Shown here: positions 1 to 5,577 of the stretch, in pieces | How the letters are laid out: every line of letters starts with the position of its first letter | How positions within the stretch are numbered: position 1 is the first letter of the stretch | Source of the DNA: Nocardioidaceae bacterium | Lineage (GTDB): Bacteria > Actinomycetota > Actinomycetes > Propionibacteriales > Nocardioidaceae | Assembly (NCBI GenBank): GCA_025966335.1 | Contig: JAICRS010000200.1 | Location: 1-5,577, forward strand | Length of the DNA stretch: 5,577 nucleotides | Direction: 5' to 3' | The notes under the pieces: generated by a model | What the model saw: the letters and a program-made list of their open reading frames with translations, nothing else | Databases searched by the model: none | What the model was told of the DNA's origin: nothing | Program-made: the position numbers and the translations under genes

Positions 1-413
1 CCGAGCACCTCGAGGGCCAGCAGCTGCATCCGCATCCGCTCCACCCGCAGTCCGCGCCGGGTGTACGAAGCCAGAATCGCCACGTCCGCCGTACCCGCCG
101 ACGAACCCGGCACGTAGAGCGTCCTCAGCCCGGCCACGTCCCCGGCCGCGTAGGCCCGCGCCCGAGCCCGGTCCCAGTCGTGGAGTACGTCGACCGCCGG
201 CATCGACCGGGCCGGGGCAGCGGCCTCCTCCGCTTGGAGCCCGACCGACCCGGCCGGCGAACCGAAGCCCAGCGCGTCCGACTGATCGACGACGGCGCCG
301 ACCCACGCACCAGAGGAACCAGCGGATCGGTCCGCGGATCCGACCCACCACAGCGCACCGGACAGGGCGAGCGCGACGACCGTCGCAGCGAGGAGCCAGG
401 GGTACCGGTGCAC
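1..413 (-). CDS. Membrane-anchored hypothetical protein, C-terminus beyond window
   Basis: This frame is open from a GTG at 413 to the window edge (137 codons, no stop). It differs from the overlapping minus-strand frame starting at 421, whose product is Arg/Pro/Ser-rich and looks like a shadow. The product has a short N-terminal tail, one hydrophobic segment at about residues 5-24 (WLLAATVVALALSGALWW), a Gly/Ser/Ala-rich linker to about residue 70, and then a more ordered region starting near VDVLHDWDRARARAYAAGDV and continuing through LYVPGSSAGTADV to RGLRVERMRMQLLALEV. From memory, such WD-R-AxA-aGD-LYvpGS-AG segments occur in uncharacterised actinobacterial secreted or anchored proteins that may have an NTF2-like fold; that is inference. 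The GTG at 413 is the only start codon upstream of the hydrophobic segment, since the frame is closed by a stop at 494-492. The start lies 14 nt after the stop of the MMPL transporter, so the two are probably cotranscribed. The only SD-like bases (GAGG, 434-431) are distant, so coupling is likely. Function unknown. Confidence 0.72.
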   Translation of the reverse strand, partial: MHRYPWLLAATVVALALSGALWWVGSADRSAGSSGAWVGAVVDQSDALGFGSPAGSVGLQAEEAAAPARSMPAVDVLHDWDRARARAYAAGDVAGLRTLYVPGSSAGTADVAILASYTRRGLRVERMRMQLLALEVL

Positions 414-427
414 GGCACCACTGTGGC

Positions 428-2632
428 CTACCTCGGCCTGGTCCCGCCGTCGTTGTCCACAGGCTCGCGGTCGAGGGCCACGCCGTCGGCCTCACCGAGG
501 TGGAGCATCTCGGCGGTCACCGGGTCCGCGTGGTCCGGGGTGTGCCACAGCTTGCTCGGCCACCAGATCGCCGGCCCGATGTCGTAGGACAGTGCCGGCA
601 CGAGCAACGAGCGGACGATGATCGTGTCGAGCAGCACGCCGAACGCGACGATGAACGCGATCTGCACCAGGAACAGGAGCGGCAGCACGCTCAGCGCCGC
701 GAACGTCGCGGCCAGCACCACACCGGCTGAAGTGATCACGCCGCCGGTCACCGACAACCCCTTCAGGATGCCGGGATGGGTCCCCTGCTTGATCGACTCC
801 TCCCGCACCCGGGTCATCAGGAAGATCGAGTAGTCGATGCCCAGCGCGACCAGGAACACGAAGCCGATCAGCAGCGTCGACGGGTCCGAGGACGGGAAGT
901 CGAACACGTGGTTGAACAAGACAGCGCTGATGCCCATCGTCGCGCCGAACGACAGCACGTTGGCCACGATCAGGATGAACGGCGCGAGCAGCGAGCGGAG
1001 CAGCAGCGCCAGCACCACCAGGATCACCAGCAGGATCGCCGGGATCACCTTGAGCCGGTCGGCGTCGATGGTGTCTCGGGTGTCCAGCAGGATCGCGGTC
1101 TGCCCGCCGACCACGATGTCCTCGCTGACGGTGTCCAGGTCCTCGCGCAGGTCGCGCAGGGTCTCCGTGGCGCGCGCCGAGTCTGCGTTGGAGTCGAGGG
1201 TGACCAGCATCACCGCCTCACCGTCGACGATCTTCGGCGGCGGAAGCTCGTCCGGCGCACCGCCCGCGGGCTCCACCGGGAGGTAGCTGACCCCGTTCTC
1301 CGCGACACCCTCCCGCCCCGACGCGACCTCCATCGCCTCCTGGAGGTTCTCCTCCTCGACGATGGCCAGCGCCGGGCTGCTCCGGTCGGCCGCGAAGTGC
1401 TCGTCGAGGATCTCCTGCGCCTTCACCGAGTCGACCTCGGTGAGGAACAGCTCGGTCTGCGGGACCGGTTCCTCGTTCAGCGTCGGCACGAACGCCGCGC
1501 AGGCGGCCAGCGCCACGAAGGTCACCACCCACACCGTGCGGGCGCGGCGGCCGACCAGCCGCGAGACCTTCCCCCAGATCCCGCGGGTATCCCGGTGCTC
1601 GGAACCGAAGTGCGGCATCAGCGGCCAGAACGCCCGACGGCCGAGCAGCACCAGCGCCGCCGGCAGCAGGGTCAGCGCCGCCAGCATCGCCCCGGCGATC
1701 CCGAAGGCGCCGACCGGACCGAGTCCGCTGAGGCTGGACAGGTCCGAGAGCAGCAGGCACAGCAGACCCAGGATCACCGTGGCCCCCGAGGCCAGGATCG
1801 GCTCCAGCGCGCCGCGATAGGCCTTCCTCATCGCGTCGTACTTCGACTCGGTGTCGCGCAGCTCCTCCCGGAACCGCGCCACGATCAGCAGGGAGTAGTC
1901 GGTCGCGGCACCGACCGCGAGGATGAAGAGGATGCCCTGGCTCTGCCCGTTGAGGTCCAGGATGTCGTTGCTGGCCAGCCCGTAGATCGCCGCGGAGGCC
2001 ACCCCGAGCGCCAGGACGGCGGAGAAGAGTACGACGAACGGCAGCACCGGACTGCGATAGACGATGAGCAGGATCACCAGCACGAACAGCAGCGCTACGC
2101 CGAGCAGGATCCCGTCGATCGCTCCGAACGCCTCGATGAAGTCGCCGAGGATGCCGCCCGGCCCGCCGACCAGTGCGGTCAGCCCCGGCGGCGTGTCCTC
2201 GAGCGCCGCCCGGATGTCGACGACCGCCTGCACCAGGGCCTCACCGTCGGAGGTCGCCAGCGGCACCACCAGCTGGGCGGCGGTGCCGTCCTCGGACGGG
2301 ATCGGGCCCACCACGCCGTCCGCGTCGACGTGGTCGATCTGCCGCAGCTCCTCGGCGTAGCCGGCGATCACCTGCTGGTCCTGCGCGGTCAGGCCGCCCT
2401 CGCGCTCGAAGACCACGATCGTGGGCACGCTCTCGGAGCCGATGAACTTGGCGTACTCCTCCATCGCGACCGTGGACTCGGCGCTCTGCGGCAGGAACGC
2501 CGCGTTGTCGTTCTCCTGCACCTGGGCGAGCTTGCCGGCGAAGCTGCCGAGCGGGCCGCCCACGAACAACCAGAGGAGTACGACGACCGTGGGCAGGATC
2601 CATCGCTTCGAACGGCTGGAGGTGCTCGCCAT
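428..2632 (-). CDS. MMPL/RND-family membrane transporter
   Basis: The product (734 aa) is a proton-driven exporter of the MMPL branch of the RND superfamily, acting in the cytoplasmic membrane. It has the usual duplicated layout: TM1 (about 11-29), an outer domain (about 30-170), a five-helix block (about 173-330), TM7 (365-383), a second outer domain (about 384-527) and a second five-helix block (about 528-680). TM4 carries GAATDYSLLIVARFREE (D245, Y246) and TM10 carries VALGIDYSIFLMTRVREE (D600, Y601). These are the Asp-Tyr pairs that form the proton relay in MmpL3-type proteins. The C-terminal tail after 690 is short and acidic, without the long tail of MmpL3. I chose ATG 2632 over the GTG at 2692 because GAGAGG lies 7 nt upstream and the 20 extra residues (RDYVNRLVRRPETHPRGLI) are not membrane-like. 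The substrate cannot be read from sequence; lipids, siderophores and drugs are all known for the family. It is divergent from lipB and followed closely by a small membrane protein. Confidence 0.93.
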   Translation of the reverse strand: MASTSSRSKRWILPTVVVLLWLFVGGPLGSFAGKLAQVQENDNAAFLPQSAESTVAMEEYAKFIGSESVPTIVVFEREGGLTAQDQQVIAGYAEELRQIDHVDADGVVGPIPSEDGTAAQLVVPLATSDGEALVQAVVDIRAALEDTPPGLTALVGGPGGILGDFIEAFGAIDGILLGVALLFVLVILLIVYRSPVLPFVVLFSAVLALGVASAAIYGLASNDILDLNGQSQGILFILAVGAATDYSLLIVARFREELRDTESKYDAMRKAYRGALEPILASGATVILGLLCLLLSDLSSLSGLGPVGAFGIAGAMLAALTLLPAALVLLGRRAFWPLMPHFGSEHRDTRGIWGKVSRLVGRRARTVWVVTFVALAACAAFVPTLNEEPVPQTELFLTEVDSVKAQEILDEHFAADRSSPALAIVEEENLQEAMEVASGREGVAENGVSYLPVEPAGGAPDELPPPKIVDGEAVMLVTLDSNADSARATETLRDLREDLDTVSEDIVVGGQTAILLDTRDTIDADRLKVIPAILLVILVVLALLLRSLLAPFILIVANVLSFGATMGISAVLFNHVFDFPSSDPSTLLIGFVFLVALGIDYSIFLMTRVREESIKQGTHPGILKGLSVTGGVITSAGVVLAATFAALSVLPLLFLVQIAFIVAFGVLLDTIIVRSLLVPALSYDIGPAIWWPSKLWHTPDHADPVTAEMLHLGEADGVALDREPVDNDGGTRPR

Positions 2633-2639
2633 GATGAGG

Positions 2640-2645
2640 CCTCTC
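2640..2645 (-). promoter_or_regulatory. Ribosome binding site of the MMPL gene
   Basis: The minus strand reads GAGAGG here, followed by 7 nt (cctcatc) and ATG at 2632. This decides the start: no comparable purine run precedes the upstream GTG at 2692. Confidence 0.7.
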
Positions 2646-2680
2646 GGGTGGGTCTCGGGACGTCGGACCAAGCGGTTCAC

Positions 2681-2711
2681 ATAATCGCGCATCCCTGGCC
2701 CCGAGCACCAA
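2681..2711 (-). promoter_or_regulatory. Possible promoter of the MMPL operon
   Basis: On the minus strand TTGGTG (2711-2706) is followed after 19 nt by GATTAT (2686-2681), a fair match to sigma-70-type boxes with a slightly long spacer. Transcription would begin near 2674, giving a leader of about 40 nt. It is the most AT-rich hexamer in an otherwise GC-rich spacer. The -35 lies within 20 bp of the lipB -10 on the other strand, so the two promoters would be back to back. This is pattern matching only. Confidence 0.35.
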
Positions 2712-2723
2712 CTGCGTCAGGAC

Positions 2724-2729
2724 TAGGCT
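2724..2729 (+). promoter_or_regulatory. -10 element of lipB, leaderless start
   Basis: TAGGCT fits the actinobacterial TAnnnT -10 consensus and lies exactly 7 nt before the GTG at 2737. There is no purine-rich SD sequence between it and the start. Transcription would therefore begin at or next to the GTG, giving a leaderless mRNA. I see no clear -35 at the proper distance, which is common for actinobacterial promoters. Confidence 0.6.
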
Positions 2730-2736
2730 CGGATCC

Positions 2737-3462
2737 GTGATCTTCGAGAACCTCGGCACCGTGGAGTACCTCGCCGCGTGGGACCTCCAGCGCCGGGTGC
2801 ACGAGTCGGTCGTGGCCGGCGGCCCGGACACCACCCTGCTCCTCGAGCACCCCCCGGTGTTCACCGCGGGAAAGCGGACCGAGCCGCAAGAGCGGCCCGT
2901 CGACGACGGCACTCCGGTGATCGACGTCGACCGCGGAGGCAAGATCACCTTCCACGGACCCGGCCAGCTCGTCGGCTACCCGATCGTGCGGCTGCCCGAG
3001 CACGTGCTCGTGGTCGACTACGTCCGCCGCGTCGAGGAGGCCTTGATCCACGCCTGCACCGACCTCGGTGTGACCACCGCCCGCGTTCCCGGCCGCAGCG
3101 GCGTGTGGCTGCGCGCCGACGACCGCGGCCCTGAGCGCAAGATCGCCGCCCTCGGCATCCGGGTCAGCCGCGGGGTCACCATGCACGGGTTCGCGCTGAA
3201 CTGCGACGTGGACCTGTCCTGGTACGACCGGTTCGTGCCCTGCGGCATCGCCGACGCCGGAGTGACCTCGCTGTCGGCCGAGCTCGGCCGCGACGTCACG
3301 GTCGCGGAGGCCGTTCCGGTGGTCGAGGGGCACCTCCGCGAGCTGCTCGGCTGGGCGCCGTACGACCCGACCCCCGACTACGACCCGCGCCCCGAGCCCG
3401 GCCGCAAGCACCGCCCCGCAGGCGACACGTTGAGCGTTCCCGTGCTCAATCCGTTGGCCTGA
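2737..3462 (+). CDS. lipB: Octanoyl-[acyl-carrier-protein]:protein N-octanoyltransferase (LipB)
   Basis: LipB transfers octanoyl from acyl carrier protein to the lipoyl-domain lysine of pyruvate/2-oxoglutarate dehydrogenase E2 subunits and the glycine cleavage H protein, the first step of lipoate synthesis in the cytoplasm. The 241-aa product shows the family blocks in order: LLLEHPPVFTAGKR (34-47), RGGKITFHGPGQLVGYPI (66-83), the lysine motif RKIAALGIRVSRGVTMHGFAL (134-154) with catalytic K135, and CGIADAGVTSL with the acyl-thioester cysteine C169. All key residues are present, so it should be active. The core ends near residue 206; a proline-rich tail (PYDPTPDYDPRPEPGRKHRP) adds about 35 residues, as in several actinobacterial homologues. 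The start is GTG 2737, supported by a -10 box 7 nt upstream and a typical N-terminus (IFENLGTVEYLAAWDLQ). It is divergent from the MMPL gene. The following exporter ATPase starts 45 nt downstream with no obvious terminator between, so read-through is likely. Confidence 0.97.
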   Translation: MIFENLGTVEYLAAWDLQRRVHESVVAGGPDTTLLLEHPPVFTAGKRTEPQERPVDDGTPVIDVDRGGKITFHGPGQLVGYPIVRLPEHVLVVDYVRRVEEALIHACTDLGVTTARVPGRSGVWLRADDRGPERKIAALGIRVSRGVTMHGFALNCDVDLSWYDRFVPCGIADAGVTSLSAELGRDVTVAEAVPVVEGHLRELLGWAPYDPTPDYDPRPEPGRKHRPAGDTLSVPVLNPLA

Positions 3463-3498
3463 CTCGCCGTTGCGCCATGGTGGATCCCTGACAGATAC

Positions 3499-3504
3499 GG
3501 GGAG
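3499..3504 (+). promoter_or_regulatory. Ribosome binding site of the ABC ATPase gene
   Basis: GGGGAG lies 3 nt before ATG 3508. The spacing is tight, but it is the only purine-rich run in the 45-nt gap after lipB, and the next residues (SALVIETSGLRKEF) form a normal ABC ATPase N-terminus. A weak TTGCGC (3470) and GATACG (3494) pair is also present, but it lacks the conserved last T, so I do not call a separate promoter. Confidence 0.55.
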
Positions 3505-3507
3505 AAC

Positions 3508-4461
3508 ATGAGCGCACTGGTCATCGAGACCAGCGGCCTGCGCAAGGAGTTCCGCACGCGCAGAGGCCGCCACATCGTCGCCGTCCACGACCTCGACCTC
3601 GCGGTCCCGGCCGGCGGCGTGCACGGTTTCCTGGGCCCGAACGGGTCCGGCAAGACCACCACGATCCGGATGCTGCTCGGCCTCGCCCGCGCCAGCAAGG
3701 GCGAGATGCGGTTGTTCGGTGAGCCGGTGCCGGCCCGCCTCCCCGAGGTGATGGACCGCGTCGGCGCGGTCGTCGAGCAGCCGAAGTTCATCCCGACGTT
3801 CACCGGCCGCAAGAACCTGACGCTGCTGGCCCGCTCCATCGGCGCACCGTCGAGCAGCGTCGACTCCGCGCTGGAACGGGTCGGCCTCACCGGCCGCGAC
3901 CGCGAGCGGTTCAAGGGCTACTCGCTCGGCATGAAGCAGCGGCTGGCGATCGCCGCCACCCTGCTCAAGAGCCCGGACCTGCTGATCCTCGACGAGCCCA
4001 CCAACGGCCTGGACCCGGCCGGGATCCGCGACATCCGCGACATGATCCGCCAGCTCGGCGAGACCGGGGTGACCGTGCTCCTGAGCTCGCACATCCTCGC
4101 CGAGGTGCAGCAGGTGTGCGAGTCCGTGTCGATCATCGGCAACGGCCGACTGCTGGCCTCCGGGGACGTCGAGGACCTGGTCGGTGACAGCGCAGCGAGT
4201 ACGACGCGCGTGGTGATCGCCGATCCGGCGGCAGCGACCGCCCACCTGCAACGGGCCGGTTACACGGTCACCTCCAACGGCGACGGCGCGCTGCACGTCG
4301 AGGGCGCCGCGGACACCGAGCGGATCACCCGGCTGCTCGCGGATCAGGGCATGTACCTGCGCGAGCTCACCCCGGTCCGGCAGGACCTGGAGTCGGTGTT
4401 CCTGCAGCTGACCAAGGGCGACACGCTGGCCGCTGCGGCCCCCGAGGAGGGTGCGGCATGA
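3508..4461 (+). CDS. ABC exporter ATP-binding protein, BcrA/CcmA type
   Basis: The product (317 aa) is the cytoplasmic nucleotide-binding subunit that powers the permease encoded next to it. All motifs are intact: Walker A GPNGSGKT (43-50, K49), Q-loop glutamine Q91 in VVEQPKF, ABC signature YSLGMKQRL (138-146), Walker B LLILDEP (158-164, catalytic E163), D-loop GLD (167-169) and switch histidine H195 in LLSSHILAEV. Residues from about 230 onward form the C-terminal regulatory extension typical of ABC-2 drug/antibiotic exporters, including the ELTPVRQDLESVFLQLT segment. The signature LSGGQ is replaced by SLGMKQ, which is normal for the BcrA-like group that includes bacitracin and lantibiotic immunity exporters. 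The stop codon overlaps the permease start (ATGA), so translation is coupled. The substrate is unknown; self-resistance, lipid or peptide export would all fit the family. Confidence 0.95.
   Translation: MSALVIETSGLRKEFRTRRGRHIVAVHDLDLAVPAGGVHGFLGPNGSGKTTTIRMLLGLARASKGEMRLFGEPVPARLPEVMDRVGAVVEQPKFIPTFTGRKNLTLLARSIGAPSSSVDSALERVGLTGRDRERFKGYSLGMKQRLAIAATLLKSPDLLILDEPTNGLDPAGIRDIRDMIRQLGETGVTVLLSSHILAEVQQVCESVSIIGNGRLLASGDVEDLVGDSAASTTRVVIADPAAATAHLQRAGYTVTSNGDGALHVEGAADTERITRLLADQGMYLRELTPVRQDLESVFLQLTKGDTLAAAAPEEGAA
4444..4451 (+). promoter_or_regulatory. Ribosome binding site of the permease gene, inside the ATPase gene
   Basis: GAGGAGGG contains a perfect AGGAGG (4445-4450) located 7 nt before ATG 4458. 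It encodes the last residues of the ATPase (PEEGAA) and is the strongest SD sequence in the window. It fixes the permease start and indicates efficient reinitiation in the ATGA overlap. Confidence 0.8.
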
Positions 4462-5423
4462 GGCTGTTCCTGGTCGAGCTGAGCCGGTTGCGGTCCCGCC
4501 GCGCGATCGTGCTGATGCTGCTCGCGGCGGCGGTGATCGCCACGGTCCTCGCCGGGACCACCATCTACGAGACACGTCCGATCAGCGCCGAGGACCGCGC
4601 AGCGGCCCAGGTCCAGGCGGACCGGGAGGCCGACCGCGCCTGGGTCCAGCGCGACCTGGCCCGCTGCCAGGAGCACCCACGGCGGTTCATGGGTCCCGGT
4701 GCCACCGTGGAGGACTGCCAGCAGATGCTGCCGCAGGCCGACTGGTTCCTGCACCGGTCCCAGCTCTCGCTCGCCGAGGAACGCGGGGACAGCGGGCTGG
4801 CCGTGCTGATGATCGTCTCGGCGCTGATGATCATCATCGGCACCACGTTCGCGGGCGCGGACTGGGCGTCCGGGTCGATGAGCAACCAGCTCCTGTTCGA
4901 GCCGCGGCGTTCGAAGGTGTGGCTGGCCAAGGCGGCCGCGGTGTTCACCGGTGCGCTGGTGGTCACGGCGGTGGTGGTCAGCCTGTTCTGGGTCACCCTC
5001 TACCTGGTCGCGGAGTCCCGCGGCATCGCCACCGGCGCGACGGTCCAGGAGGACATCCGCGGGATGGTCGGCCGCGGCGTGCTGATGGCCGCGCTCGGCG
5101 CGACCGGCGGGTTCGCGCTGACCATGCTGCTGCGGCACACCGTCGGCACGCTCGCGGTGATGTTCGCCTACGCCGTGGGCGGTGAGGCGCTGACCGCGTC
5201 CCTGCCGGTCGAGGGCGCCGGCCGGTGGAGCCTGGCGAACAACGTGTTCGCGTGGCTGCGTGACGGCTGGCGCTACTACGACCAGAGCGTGTGCACGCCG
5301 CGGAACGGGTGCGGGCGCGAGGTGCTGATGACGCTCGGCGAGGGCGTCGCCTACCTGGGCGGGGTGCTGCTCGTGGTGATGGTCCTGTCGGTGTTCTTCT
5401 TCCGCCGCCGCGACATCCCCTGA
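4458..5423 (+). CDS. ABC-2 type exporter permease subunit
   Basis: The product (321 aa) is the membrane half of the exporter whose ATPase precedes it with a 4-nt overlap. I count six likely membrane helices: about 16-34, 112-132, 158-184, 204-224, 226-246 and 294-315. The order fits ABC-2 permeases: a short amphipathic N-terminus (RLFLVELSRLRSRRA), TM1, a large loop (38-110) rich in charged residues and likely helical (SAEDRAAAQVQADREADRAW), then the GADWASGSMSNQLLFEPRRSKVWLAK block (133-158), which matches the family's conserved (A/E)W-s-G-(S/T)M...EPRR-r-ww-AK coupling segment. The tail ends in FFFRRRDIP, a positively charged cytoplasmic terminus. All four cysteines lie in loops predicted to be outside: C70 and C87 in the first, C279 and C285 in the last, suggesting disulfides. 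The start ATG 4458 has a perfect SD. No substrate can be assigned. Confidence 0.92.
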   Translation: MRLFLVELSRLRSRRAIVLMLLAAAVIATVLAGTTIYETRPISAEDRAAAQVQADREADRAWVQRDLARCQEHPRRFMGPGATVEDCQQMLPQADWFLHRSQLSLAEERGDSGLAVLMIVSALMIIIGTTFAGADWASGSMSNQLLFEPRRSKVWLAKAAAVFTGALVVTAVVVSLFWVTLYLVAESRGIATGATVQEDIRGMVGRGVLMAALGATGGFALTMLLRHTVGTLAVMFAYAVGGEALTASLPVEGAGRWSLANNVFAWLRDGWRYYDQSVCTPRNGCGREVLMTLGEGVAYLGGVLLVVMVLSVFFFRRRDIP

Positions 5424-5435
5424 CCCTCCCGTCCA

Positions 5436-5454
5436 GGGCCGGATCGCCCGGTCC
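5436..5454 (+). terminator. Hairpin after the exporter operon, possible terminator
   Basis: GGGCCGG (5436-5442) pairs with CCGGTCC (5448-5454) around the 5-nt loop ATCGC. The stem is 7 bp with one G-T (G-U) wobble. It begins 12 nt after the permease stop. There is no T-run after it, so it would be an actinomycete-style terminator or a 3' stabilising stem. Confidence 0.45.
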
Positions 5455-5465
5455 GACGTACGGCT

Positions 5466-5493
5466 GCGGCCGATTGGGGTGCCCATCGGCCGC
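5466..5493. repeat. Perfect 9-bp inverted repeat in front of lipA
   Basis: GCGGCCGAT (5466-5474) and ATCGGCCGC (5485-5493) are exact reverse complements separated by 10 bp (TGGGGTGCCC). As RNA the stem can extend outward to 5463/5496 with one U-G wobble, about 12 bp. Arm centres are 19 bp apart, roughly two helical turns, as in many dimeric repressor operators. It ends 4 bp before the lipA -10 and covers the likely -35. It may be an operator, or a second terminator stem for the exporter transcript. Confidence 0.6.
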
Positions 5494-5503
5494 GGCGTAG
5501 AGT
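5474..5503 (+). promoter_or_regulatory. Promoter of lipA, leaderless start
   Basis: TTGGGG (5474-5479) and TAGAGT (5498-5503) are separated by 18 bp. The -10 fits TAnnnT and ends exactly 7 nt before the GTG at 5511, with no SD sequence between. The predicted transcript begins at or beside the GTG. The -35 sits in the centre of the inverted repeat at 5466-5493. Confidence 0.6.
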
Positions 5504-5510
5504 GGCGACC

Positions 5511-5577
5511 GTGACTCAAGCGCCCACCCAGCACTCAAGCACGCCCTCCACCCCGGCACCCGAAGGCCGCAAGCTCC
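5511..5577 (+). CDS. lipA: Lipoyl synthase (LipA), N-terminal fragment at window edge
   Basis: Only 22 codons are visible: a Thr/Ser/Pro/Gln-rich leader (TQAPTQHSSTPSTPAP, residues 2-17) followed by EGRKL. The EGR(K/R)(L/M)L motif opens actinobacterial LipA (for example EGRRLLRLEVRNAQTPIE in mycobacteria, from memory). LipA is the radical-SAM enzyme with two [4Fe-4S] clusters that inserts two sulfurs into protein-bound octanoyl, the step after LipB. lipB upstream on the same strand supports this call. None of the iron-sulfur cysteine motifs is in view, so the assignment rests on the short motif plus context. The GTG start follows from the -10 box 7 nt upstream; the leader is longer than in mycobacterial LipA, where EGR comes within about 6 residues of the start. 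Confidence 0.75.
   Translation, partial: MTQAPTQHSSTPSTPAPEGRKL

Noticed and set aside
125..421. Minus-strand frame of 98 codons starting at GTG 421
   Set aside because: Its product is Arg/Pro/Ser/Gly-rich and stops early. The neighbouring frame from GTG 413 has a membrane helix, balanced composition and stays open to the window edge.
2633..2692. Upstream start of the MMPL gene at GTG 2692
   Set aside because: The 20 added residues are unlike the family N-terminus, they overlap the likely promoter, and the SD sequence lies before ATG 2632.
2730..2737. CGGATCCG palindrome just before and into the lipB start
   Set aside because: Eight-base palindromes containing GGATCC are common in GC-rich DNA and nothing else supports an operator here.
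776..2740. Plus-strand 654-codon open frame opposite the MMPL gene
   Set aside because: Its product is a monotonous Arg/Gln/His/Asp-rich chain with no domain, typical of the antisense shadow of a GC-rich gene. The minus strand here encodes a clear MMPL transporter.
2677..4575. Minus-strand 632-codon open frame opposite lipB and the ABC ATPase
   Set aside because: It spans two well-supported plus-strand genes and their gap, shows biased shadow composition, and contains no recognisable motif.
4344..5534. Minus-strand 396-codon open frame opposite the permease and lipA start
   Set aside because: Arg/His/Gln-rich low-complexity product, antisense to the permease; an artefact of high third-position GC.
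5514..5540. Short direct repeat ACTCAAGC at 5514-5521 and 5533-5540
   Set aside because: Only 8 bp, within the low-complexity leader of lipA; expected by chance and by repeated Gln/Ser/Thr codons.

Overview
The window is GC-rich throughout, with strong G/C preference at third codon positions, GTG starts and long spurious antisense reading frames. It looks like a chromosomal stretch of a high-GC actinomycete. A nocardioides-like relative is a guess from gene style, not something the sequence proves. I see no tRNA, rRNA, CRISPR, insertion sequence or phage signature.

Layout: two divergent blocks meet at a 104-bp spacer (2633-2736). Leftward (minus strand) lie an RND/MMPL-family membrane transporter (2632-428) and, 14 nt after its stop, a short single-pass membrane protein of unknown function that runs off the left edge (413-1). 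Rightward (plus strand) lie lipB (octanoyltransferase, 2737-3462), an ABC exporter pair (ATPase 3508-4461 and ABC-2 type permease 4458-5423, overlapping by 4 nt), and the first 22 codons of a probable lipA (lipoyl synthase, from 5511).

How they fit: LipB moves octanoyl from acyl carrier protein to the lipoyl domains of the 2-oxoacid dehydrogenase complexes and the glycine cleavage H protein. LipA then inserts the two sulfurs. The two steps of this pathway are separated here by a self-contained two-gene exporter. A hairpin after the permease and a new promoter before lipA suggest that lipA is transcribed on its own. Both lipB and lipA have a -10-like hexamer exactly 7 nt before a GTG start and no Shine-Dalgarno sequence, the pattern expected of leaderless mRNAs. 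The exporter genes carry conventional ribosome binding sites.

This is mostly an ordinary housekeeping/transport region. The points worth a second look are the exporter inserted between lipB and lipA, the 9-bp perfect inverted repeat overlapping the lipA promoter, the matched leaderless promoters, and the cysteine-paired outer loops of the permease. I found no convincing new biological system.
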